A DNA stretch of 64,000 nt, taken from Oncomelania hupensis (Eukaryota; Mollusca; Gastropoda; Littorinimorpha; Pomatiopsidae). The first letter of the stretch is position 1, and every line of letters starts with the position of its first letter. The notes under the pieces were generated by a model. That model was given only the letters and a program-made list of their open reading frames with translations, made no database searches and was not told where the DNA came from. Position numbers and translations under genes: made by a program. Positions 51,901 through 63,209 of the stretch are shown here, piece after piece. The stretch spans positions 5,229,659 through 5,293,658 of the forward strand of contig CM072523.1 of the NCBI GenBank assembly GCA_036898135.1, written 5' to 3'.

Positions 51901-54900
51901 ATGGTGAGAAGGAAAGTCAAGCTTATAGCAAAAGTTGTGTCTATATATAGATATACACGTGTGTGTATATGTGTGCATGTGAGTATGTGTGTGTATATAT
52001 ATATACTGCGAGACACAACAGAGTGGTTGATATGGTGACATCATGCATACCACAAGGGGATTCCATCGTTGTCATCAAAGACACGTGCTTATCACCACGC
52101 ACTTTTGGCTTTGACACTGACTTGTTTTGCACCATTGCAACTAGGCCTGATGTCACCCTCATAAATCATAATAGCCGTGAGGTTTTCTTGGTAGAAGTTG
52201 CCGTGCCATTTGATGCCTTTGTTGATATATGTTACAATTCAAAGTTTGACAAATACATGCAGCTATGCCTAGAAATAAATGCCTTAGGTTATTCATGCAG
52301 AACAGTAGTGCTGACCATTAAAGTCTTGGCAGTGTCCATTATAGAGTGACGTCGGGTCTGAAAATGATAGGTATTCGTGCCTACAGTGTTAAATGGCTTG
52401 CAAAATACCTCAGTGTGGGTGTCATGATTGGTTCCCACCGTGTGTGGCAGAGAAGGTGTAATGACATGAAAGTATAAAAGTTCGACATCATGGTTCATTG
52501 TGTTTACGGCTTTAATATGATTGTTTTTGCGATGCTTGTTATGAAGAGGACTATGTGTGTATATGTGTATGGGGGATGTCATATTGTGTGTATATGTTTA
52601 TGAATGTGTGTGTGTGAGAGATGCTGTTGTTGGTTAACCTTTGTGTATGGTTGTTTATATATATGAATTATATGTACGTATGTGATAGAGGTGATAGTGT
52701 GTGTTGGAGAAAGAAGTATGGAGTGTGAGAGTAAGAGATTGAGTGGGTGAGAGAGAAAGAAAGACAGGCAGACAGACAGACACATATTGTGTGTAATAAA
52801 GAAGTATGATGCGTGTGTGGGTGGGCGAGAAACGGAATGACAGACAGAGACAGAGATAGATAGTTATTATTAGTAAACATTTATTTAAATTGTTTTTGAT
52901 ATTTACGATGGTAATTTAAACAGTTTCTTAAACTGTCACAATATCATTGTCATGTTTCATGTATTTTGCATTATTGCCTGAGGAATGAGTTTGGTTGTAT
53001 GAAATATTAATATTATTTGTGCTATAAATTGGTATAATGTTACGTTGTACAGACATGCCTACCCTCAATTTGAAGTTTCCGTATTAGCTTTTTCAAATTT
53101 CAGTATTACTATTACGATTTCCGTATTTACTTTTACTACCTATTGTTTTTGCACTCATCCTTTTTGATATTATGCGAAGAATCCAGTGATAGATTGATTT
53201 GCTGCCACAATGATCTCTTTCTTCTCCAAAGTCTCGTAATTCTTCATATACTGTGGGCCTTCCGCGTGCCGCTTGATGTCGTTCCTATCACCGGCGGAGA
53301 TGCCAAACTGGTTGGCACAAATCGTACTTTTGAGTCAGTGCTGCCGCGAATAACGAAAGGACACTTTTCCGAATACGAGGCAAGAAATGTCGGCCCCTTG
53401 CGCGTTTTTTTTGAAGATTCAGATTCACAATCACTTTGCTTAGCCATTCGTTTGAACGCCATGTTTTAAATTCTGTCTCACGAGCACCGATCTTTACTGC
53501 GACTGTGCAAAAACGGGTTCGGCAAACTTCGGTGCCTCTACCGGAAACTTCGATGTCATAGGTCTCCACTGCGACTGCGCATTGCGGCATTAAACCTTCG
53601 GAAAAAGACCATGCGGTGCATTACCACAGGCCAACGATTTCGATTTTAAAAAAAAATTTTTTTTTTTTTATTTCCGTACCGTAAAACAAATATCCGTATT
53701 TTCCGCCGAGTTTTTTAAATTTCCGGAAAAAATACGGAAATTCCGTACGGGTAGGCATGTCTGCGTTGTATTCTGTATATAGATCTTGCGTGCGCGCGTT
53801 TGTGTGCGCTTGTGCGTGTGTGTAAAGATGAATGAGTTAATTATTAAAAATGGGTAGTTAAGTTTGGAATTGATTTGCAGATATTTCATGTGAAAGAAAA
53901 TGTGTTTACTGTGTGTGTTCACGATAGGCCTATTGGGGTGGGTGTTGTGTGCATTGCGAGTTCGTTTTTTCATGCACCTACGGGTTTCAATGTGTACATC
54001 TCATAATGATCAGAAGGCGAGTGTTGTTTGATAATGCTTTGTCGAAACTTCTGAATAAATTGTCAAAATGTGTGTGTGTGTGTGTGTGTGGGTGTGGGTG
54101 TGTGTGTGTATGTGTGATGGACCTGATTTGCCAAAATGACCCATAACTAAGGGCTTTTTACTTCTAAGATGTTATTCCCTGAAACTACAGCCATTGCAGA
54201 TTACAATGATACAAAATGTATATGTGTAGTCAAACAATTTGCCAAAGAAAACTGGGTTCAAAGCTTGCTACAACGATTGTACTCCTCTACTTTCTATTAT
54301 AAACAAATTCCACAATCAAGACATTTAACATTACATCAGAGGAGTACTCATCCAGCAGAAGATAAAACAATCATCAGAGAGTCAAATAACACCAACAAGT
54401 GAAAATATATTTGTAGACACCTTCAACTCTTACAGGACCTCTCTAGCTGGTTTGTACTGCCTTGAACTAACAGGGGAGGAGAAAGGGGGGGAGGGGGGAT
54501 CTTGGAAAAATCAAGTCACATTATTTATTCCTTCTTTGACAATGAAGAGAAATTTTGAGAACAATAAACAGACTTTCGCCTTCATCTTCTTTCATTCAGT
54601 GACAAAAAACTGAAAATAACAGCATGGCCCCTGGATAATTACGTCAATAAAATAAATAAATTAATTAAAGAGGACCACCCACCAGCATGGCCTCTTGCAG
54701 GGCAGGCAGAGCCTCATCCAGATCATGCTGGGCCAGATCAGCCATGTGTTGACACTTGGTTTCTTCATCAGCAATGCGCTCACTCTTCTGGGCTACCGAC
54801 TGCAACACACAACGGCACAAATAAATGGAAGGTTTTCTATAAAGGGATTTGCGTACAATAAAACAACGTTTAAACACTTTTTTTTTTAATGCAACTTTAA

Positions 54901-57900
54901 TGAACCAGTGCAGCCTGAATCCGTTTTCCACCAAGGAAGTGAAACCTACACCACACAATGTTCCCATTTCTGGCATCAACATGTCTGAACTTCAGATTTA
55001 GTTTACTTCTCGTTTGAAAAAAGATGTAAAATATCAAAAATGTATTTGTCCAAGAGTTCTTGTTGGAAAAGTGGTTTCCGGACATGCAAAACAAAAATAA
55101 TAAGAATACAAATAAGAACAATCTGTATTGGTATAATATTATTTCTTTGCCCCATAGATTACAATGTAAAAGATTAAAATCAATGCAGAAAGTACAAGTA
55201 ACAAAACTATTGGCTAGGTCAATTCATTCCTAAAGACTGGTGTACCAGTTCAATCATGGTGATATTGATGATGGTGACAGTGTGATAATGATGATGATTT
55301 TGATCCTGCTTCTGCTGACAAAGATAGCAATGATGATTTTGATGATGATGATGATGACAGCAACAACAACGATGATTCTTCTGCTGCTGATGATGATGAT
55401 ACATTACATGGTTACTGCTTTAGGTCCAGCTGACTCTTCCGAGCCAAATCAGGACCAGGCTGCTGATGATGATGATGGAGATGTGTGGTGTTGGTGGTGG
55501 TGGTGGTGGTGGTGGTGGTGATGATGATGATTGTCAGGCCTACTTCCTCCCTCTGGTGTTTAAAGTAGGTGACTTGTCCTTCATGCAAGGAGTGATAGGG
55601 TAGATAGGGGTGGGTGATGCGTGTGCGAGCGTCCTTTCTCCCACTAAACTAAACTAAGAACACAACTAGCGGAATAAAGTGTAAAAATACAATATAACAT
55701 TTATTTAATAAAACATGTAATCAAAAAACCCAATTAAGAAACAAAAGAATGAAACCAAAGAAAAAGGAAAAACAAAATTAAAGCATAAAATAGTTCAAAA
55801 CCATACACAATCAACACATTGGCATAATCATGAATCAAAATAAAATCACTCTCTCACCTGGTCGTTTCTAATTTAAACACACACACACACAAAATATTAT
55901 ATACACCATGATAATTAAATAACAATACAAAAGCCCCCCTGATGCCCCAGTTCAGTTACATATATACGTATCCACACTAGGTGCCCGGCCGTTGATGATA
56001 AGGTCCAGCTGTGCACTTCTCTTTTGTTTCCCTAATCAAAGTTCACACCCACACAGTTCAAAGTTCACACACACACGGTTCAACAATCCAATATGGATGT
56101 AGGCGTTGTCCCTGTAGAATTTTCGCACAATCTTAACTAAAGTCACTGGATGATAAGTCTTTATTTGTCCCTGTGTCCAAAACTGCGAATTTCTTTCTAA
56201 AACTAATGTGGTGCCATTCTTTCTTTCTATAACTACCGATGAACGTCTCTGCTCTTTCTAATACTGATGATCCACTTTCCAGACGGCCCCTCAATTCCGT
56301 TGATTTCTCCCCTCTCTTCCTTCTCTGCTTCTCTCCGCCGACCCCAGATGACTTCTCTGGCAGGCACTGCACCCTCACCTCGTAACCCCCACTTCCACGG
56401 ATGACCCGAGGAATGACCACTACAGCCAAACGCCGTAGAGACGACTACTACTAGTCGGGTATCACCAACACGCCCCGTTGACGACGCGCCCAACAATGAT
56501 GATGATAATAACAATAAGAAGAATAAGTCCAACCTGAAATCAATAAAGGTACAGGCTACTATTTTGGCATAATTTTACTTCTCTATTTATTTCTCTAATT
56601 AACCCTGGTCTGCTCGCCTCCTCCTGAAGAAGAATGTCATGGTCATAACTTCTCTAATACATATATTCACAAATTTATTTTCCATTTCGTTATATTCATA
56701 TGATTTACACAGCATACAACCATTATAAAAATTCCACATATTCAACATACATTCGTTCCGTTTTTTATCATGTATATACAATTTTCTCTTCACCTCTCTC
56801 TGTTGACTCTGGCTGACTGCCTCCGTTCATCATTTTATTATTTACAACAAAAATACGTTTTAACATGAAAACATTTCTAAATATAACATCCTAGAAATTA
56901 ACATATTTTTATAAATGTTTAAAGACATACACTTCCACGTTATACATTCTCATTCACACATTTTTGCTACTAGCCCTCCCTAAATAGTCTTCCCCCCCTT
57001 TCTCTCTTTGACGATCGCTAGAGACAAGGTTCCAGAGGTCGAATCTCACTTACCGACTTATGATAAGAGATTTCTCTTTGACGACATCACATGGATCACG
57101 CCCGATGACGCTCCATAAATGAGTGACAGCTACCTAGCTATCGATAACTCATTAACCTCCCGGGTGTCTTCACTTTGACCACAATCCGGTTACCAGTTCT
57201 AATGTCTCCTCTTGGCTTCTGTTCCTTGCTCTCCTCTAACGACCCGCTTGCTGCCCAAGTTCAACAACGAATGCCTAGTTCTAGCACTGTACTGCATTTG
57301 TGCAACCAATTTGAGCCCAATGATTGGTTGGTAGACTCGGCACAAACATGCCCTTGGCCTCAGCACGTGCTAAGTTGTATAATCTATTAGCCAATTCTTC
57401 GACCTACACTCTACAATAACATCTTGTTATTGTACCGTTTAGTTCAAAACAACGCTGCCCTTTTTGTACTTCCACAGCTTGGCTTGACCATTGCACTGTC
57501 CGACTGTAAGAAATGGTACCCCTTCCGCCTCTCCCACAGTTTTGCCATGACAAACCTTCCCCCATAGGTAAAAAAAACATAGTTTTTTTTTTTCAATTTA
57601 CACCTATAATCATGCGAAACTGTGGACTCTGGCATTCTATGGATTCCTGCTGAGCAAATCAGCATCCACATTCAACTTCCCTGGGATAGTTTCTGTTCTG
57701 CAGTTGTAAGTCGCAACTAAATTTCGTTTTAACTGCCCCCCTTCCGATAAGTCTATCAGAGGCAACCCTCTTTCTGCTAATGGTGGTACAAAACGCTCGT
57801 GCTCCTTGACCATGCCCCGAACTGACCTCGCTTGCGTCACCGTCCGTGGCTTTGTACTGGCCTCGATCTTTATAACCTCGTCTGGCCTTTCTGTCATCCG

Positions 57901-60900
57901 ACCGTTACCGACTGTGTGGCCCTGATATTTACGTTGTCGGTGACCTAACGTGCCCTCGGCTGGCCTCGCAGACAATTTCGTCTCTTTCAGCCGTAAGCGT
58001 GACGCTGACACATACTGCCCTTCCTTTTGCTTTGTTGGCGAGTCGGTCGAACTGCTCGAAAAATTCCTTGCTGAGTTTTGCTCGTCAGCAGAGATTTCGG
58101 GTGTGTTTCCTTCCCGTTCTAGCACCACAGTTACTGACGCGGCGTTTATGGTTCGCACCTCGCATGGTTTCGGCGATTTAGCGCGACGTGTCTTCTGTTT
58201 CGTGCCTTCATTCTCTAACTGTTGGTTCGCTAATCCGCAAGCTTCTGCAATTTTGCTCTTCAGAGCTGCGACGCATTTCGACGCTGTTTTTATCAACGCT
58301 TCCAGCTCAGCGGCAACCCTCTGGAATGTTTCATTCACAGGTCGCGCGTCTATCGTAGGCATTTGTGGAATTTGACCCTTTGATTTGGCCTTCTTGCACT
58401 GGTCGCATGACTGAACGTAGCGACGCACGTCTGCTTTTGTTCCCGGCCAGTAGAACTTCGACCATACACGATAAAGTGTCTTCCTGGCATTCGCGTGTCC
58501 TGCCACCGGTGTTTCGTGCGCCAGGCGCATGACACCGTGCCTGAGTGGTTCTGGCACACAGATCTGTTTGGACTCCATACGGTGACCTTGATAAACGCGA
58601 TGCAATATACCTTGACGTACTTCGTACCGTACCTTGCCGTTTTCTCGCCCGTTGGTTATGGGATTTCCCACACTCGATAGCGCGTGTGCTAAAGTTTTGT
58701 CCGCCTTCTGCATGGCAATTAGCTCAGCAGGACTGATAGCTAGACCTGGGATTGGTTCGACAGGTGCATGTATCTTTTCTGCGCTGTCCCTCTTGGCTTG
58801 CGCGCATGTTCGCACGGCCTCTGCTTTTCTTGTTGGAAAGATGGGAATGGTTTTAATGTCTCCGTTAGCGAACTGTACTGTGTTTCCGATCAGTACGTCT
58901 TGCGCCGGTTTCTCAAATACGACGACCTTGATCTTCCCCGATACGTATGACGATTGCAAGTCGACAATCGCTTGTCTGGCTTTTCTCACGGTTCCGTCTG
59001 CTAACGACACGCTAATCCGTTCCGGCATGATGTCATCGGAATTTACTAGCCGTTCCGCTACGAAAACGTCATCTGCCCCCGTATCGCGTAACGCTGTGAC
59101 TATTTCCCCATTCACTTCTACCCTTTCTTTTTCATTGATGCTCGCCCGGTCGGCCTCGACCCCTGTTGAGGTTACGTGTACTTGACCCGACTGCACTCGA
59201 GCGAAACTAGCCCTTTTCAGTTTTGGACAGTCACGTTTGACGTGTCCCTTCTGGCCACAATGAAAACAAGTCTTTTCTGCCGGTCTTTCGTTTTGTTCCC
59301 GTCTATTTGCACCCCTGTTTCTTTCCTCTGATCGTTCGTTTGATTCATTTCCTTCTTCTTGCCTATGTGACCTGAACCTTGACCTTTTCGTCTCCCATTT
59401 CGCGACGGAATGCTTCTCGGCTAATTCTGCCACTTCGTTTGCCGTTTTCGGAGCATGGTCTCGGACAAAGAGTTCTAAGTCGGGGTTTAGATTTTCCACT
59501 AATTGCTCTTTCAAGAACAAGTCTATCACTGCATTTGGATCTTCTGGATTGACCTTGGCCATACAAAACCACCTACTCAACAAGTGTCTGAGTTTCTTGA
59601 GATACTCTGTAAATGATTCTGGGCCCTCTTTCTTTACTGTCCTGAACTGCTTCCTGTAATATTCCTCATTTCGTCGGAACCTATCCAGTAAAGCCTGTTT
59701 CAGTGTTTGATAGTCTTGGGTTTCCTCAGGTGTCATTCGAACGTACACGTCTCTAGCTGGACCTAACAGTAATGGTGCCAATTTCTTGCTCCATGTTTCA
59801 TTTCTCCACTCATTCAGAGTAGCTACCCGTTCGAAGTGTGTAAGATAGGTATCTATGTTTTCTTTTCCTTCGAAAGGTGCCATTCTAATGTTAGAAGAAC
59901 TATTTTCTTTCAGTATTCTAACTTCTTCTCTTCTCAAATCTCTCTCTTCTCTAGCCCTAGTTTCCCTGGCTTCTTCTTTTTCTCTGTCCCTTTCTTCTTT
60001 AGCCTCCCTATCCTTGGTTTCTTGTTCTTCCTTCCGAGTCCGTTCTTCCTTTTCCTGTGCCCTACGCTCTCTCTCTGCGTCTACTTGAAGTTTTAGTTTT
60101 TGAAGCTCTAAGTCATCTTTTCTCTGTCTCTCCTTCCTTTCCTCTTCTTTTTCCCTTCTTTCTGCCTCTTTTTCTTTCCGTTCGGCCTCCTCCCTACGCT
60201 CCCTTTCTTTTCTATCTGCTTCCTCTTTTCGAACCCGTTCTTTTAGTTCCATCTCTTCTTTCCTGATTCGGTCTTTCCTCTCTAGCTCTCTTTCTTGCCT
60301 CTCTAATTCTTCCTTTCGCTCTTTCGCTTCTTTATCTTCATCAGCTTGCACACCTTGTGCTACGAACATAGCTGCTGCCGATCCCGTTAATCCATAGTCT
60401 AATGCTAATCTTTGCCACTTGGCTGTTATCGGATCTGGATTTCCTGGAACGACTTTTGAATCCTTCTTACTCACACCCCTTCCAGCTCCTCTAGTTGGTG
60501 TTGGTGCTGTTAAAGCCCTCGACGTTATTCCTGACGGTGTTACGGTCACCCTACTACCTCCTATGCCAGTGACTGACCCTCCTCCTACCGCGCCTGTACT
60601 CGGACTGAGCACACTTGTCACAACTGGTGATGACGCTGTCACGCTTGTAGGACCAGTGGTTGTCTTCCCCATACCTGATCGCAAATTGTGCGGTTGAGCC
60701 ATCTTAGCTCTTCTATCTCTCGCACTTTCAATTTACTCAAGTATTCTCCTTCGTGCTTGGACTTGTTCCTCCCTCCTATCCCCTGGAGTTGTTTTGTACG
60801 TTTAGAGCTGTCGATGCGAATGGTTGGCTATCGCGACTAGCCGTGAACCGAGATTCGACCACTGCACCCTGTCCCCTGCGATCCCACAATGAGACCCCCC

Positions 60901-63176
60901 ACAAAGGATTGACACACCCCTCCCGCACTACAAACCCCTTCACAGACACGCCCCCGCTACAAACATAATAACAACATATAAAATCTATACCTAACACACA
61001 CAAAAGAAAATGCTACGTTCTATGTCCCTAAACTACTACCCTCTTTCCCCTGAACGCTCACGCCACACGCTGATGTTTCCCTGTATGCACCCGGTGTTTT
61101 TGTCTGTCCCCCGGATTCTTTTACGTACCCCTGTGTACCCCGCAGGTCCACCACTTTTGTCAGGCCTACTTCCTCCCTCTGGTGTTTAAAGTAGGTGACT
61201 TGTCCTTCATGCAAGGAGTGATAGGGTAGATGGGGTGGGTGATGCGTGTGCGAGCGTCCTTTCTCCCACTAAACTAAACTAAGAACACAACTAGCGGAAT
61301 AAAGTGTAAAAATACAATATAACATTTATTTAATAAAACATGTAATCAAAAAACCCAATTAAGAAACAAAAGAATGAAACCAAAGAAAAAGGAAAAACAA
61401 AATTAAAGCATAAAATAGTTCAAAACCATACACAATCAACACATTGGCATAATCATGAATCAAAATAAAATCACTCTCTCACCTGGTCGTTTCTAATTTA
61501 AACACACACACACACAAAATATTATATACACCATGATAATTAAATAACAATACAAAAGCCCCCCTGATGCCCCAGTTCAGTTACATATATACGTATCCAC
61601 ACTAGGTGCCCGGCCGTTGATGATAAGGTCCAGCTGTGCACTTCTCTTTTGTTTCCCTAATCAAAGTTCACACCCACACAGTTCAAAGTTCACACACACA
61701 CGGTTCAACAATCCAATATGGATGTAGGCGTTGTCCCTGTAGAATTTTCGCACAATCTTAACTAAAGTCACTGGATGATAAGTCTTTATTTGTCCCTGTG
61801 TCCAAAACTGCGAATTTCTTTCTAAAACTAATGTGGTGCCATTCTTTCTTTCTATAACTACCGATGAACGTCTCTGCTCTTTCTAATACTGATGATCCAC
61901 TTTCCAGACGGCCCCTCAATTCCGTTGATTTCTCCCCTCTCTTCCTTCTCTGCTTCTCTCCGCCGACCCCAGATGACTTCTCTGGCAGGCACTGCACCCT
62001 CACCTCGTAACCCCCACTTCCACGGATGACCCGAGGAATGACCACTACAGCCAAACGCCGTAGAGACGACTACTACTAGTCGGGTATCACCAACACGCCC
62101 CGTTGACGACGCGCCCAACAATGATGATGATAATAACAATAAGAAGAATAAGTCCAACCTGAAATCAATAAAGGTACAGGCTACTATTTTGGCATAATTT
62201 TACTTCTCTATTTATTTCTCTAATTAACCCTGGTCTGCTCGCCTCCTCCTGAAGAAGAATGTCATGGTCATAACTTCTCTAATACATATATTCACAAATT
62301 TATTTTCCATTTCGTTATATTCATATGATTTACACAGCATACAACCATTATAAAAATTCCACATATTCAACATACATTCGTTCCGTTTTTTATCATGTAT
62401 ATACAATTTTCTCTTCACCTCTCTCTGTTGACTCTGGCTGACTGCCTCCGTTCATCATTTTATTATTTACAACAAAAATACGTTTTAACATGAAAACATT
62501 TCTAAATATAACATCCTAGAAATTAACATATTTTTATAAATGTTTAAAGACATACACTTCCACGTTATACATTCTCATTCACACATTTTTGCTACTAGCC
62601 CTCCCTAAATAGTCTTCCCCCCTTTCTCTCTTTGACGATCGCTAGAGACAAGGTTCCAGAGGTCGAATCTCACTTACCGACTTATGATAAGAGATTTCTC
62701 TTTGACGACATCACATGGATCACGCCCGATGACGCTCCATAAATGAGTGACAGCTACCTAGCTATCGATAACTCATTAACCTCCCGGGTGTCTTCACTTT
62801 GACCACAATCCGGTTACCAGTTCTAATGTCTCCTCTTGGCTTCTGTTCCTTGCTCTCCTCTAACGACCCGCTTGCTGCCCAAGTTCAACAACGAATGCCT
62901 AGTTCTAGCACTGTACTGCATTTGTGCAACCAATTTGAGCCCAATGATTGGTTGGTAGACTCGGCACAAACATGCCCTTGGCCTCAGCACGTGCTAAGTT
63001 GTATAATCTATTAGCCAATTCTTCGACCTACACTCTACAATAACATCTTGTTATTGTACCGTTTAGTTCAAAACAACGCTGCCCTTTTTGTACTTCCACA
63101 GCTTGGCTTGACCATTGCACTGTCCGACTGTAAGAAATGGTACCCCTTCCGCCTCTCCCACAGTTTTGCCATGACA

Positions 63177-63209
<33 letters not shown>

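Larger units (their letters stand above)
55532..63176 (-). mobile_element. Gmr1-like Ty3/gypsy LTR retrotransposon, internally deleted but recent
   Basis: Two direct ~2.02 kb repeats (55532-57552 and 61158-63176) begin TGTCAGG and end ATGACA on the + strand. They flank a 3.6 kb interior with one minus-strand ORF. By eye the LTRs differ only by two single-base indels, so insertion was recent. ATGAT occurs on both outer sides, within an ATG microsatellite, and is the likely 5-bp target duplication. On the minus strand the 5' LTR is followed after 5 nt by a primer-binding-site candidate TGGTGGACCTGCGGG (61138-61152). A purine tract GGGGGAAGG precedes the 3' LTR (57555-57563). Most of the integrase core, RT and RNase H is missing, so the copy must depend on another element for mobility. 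It lies in the DNAH2 intron between exons 2 and 1, in gene orientation. Confidence 0.92.

Noticed and set aside
58634..59185. 183-codon plus-strand ORF inside the LTR element
   Set aside because: Antisense shadow of the protease and integrase-finger region of the 1021-codon ORF.
61758..62418. Small ORFs duplicated in both LTRs
   Set aside because: They are identical only because the LTRs are identical; no domain or coding bias seen.
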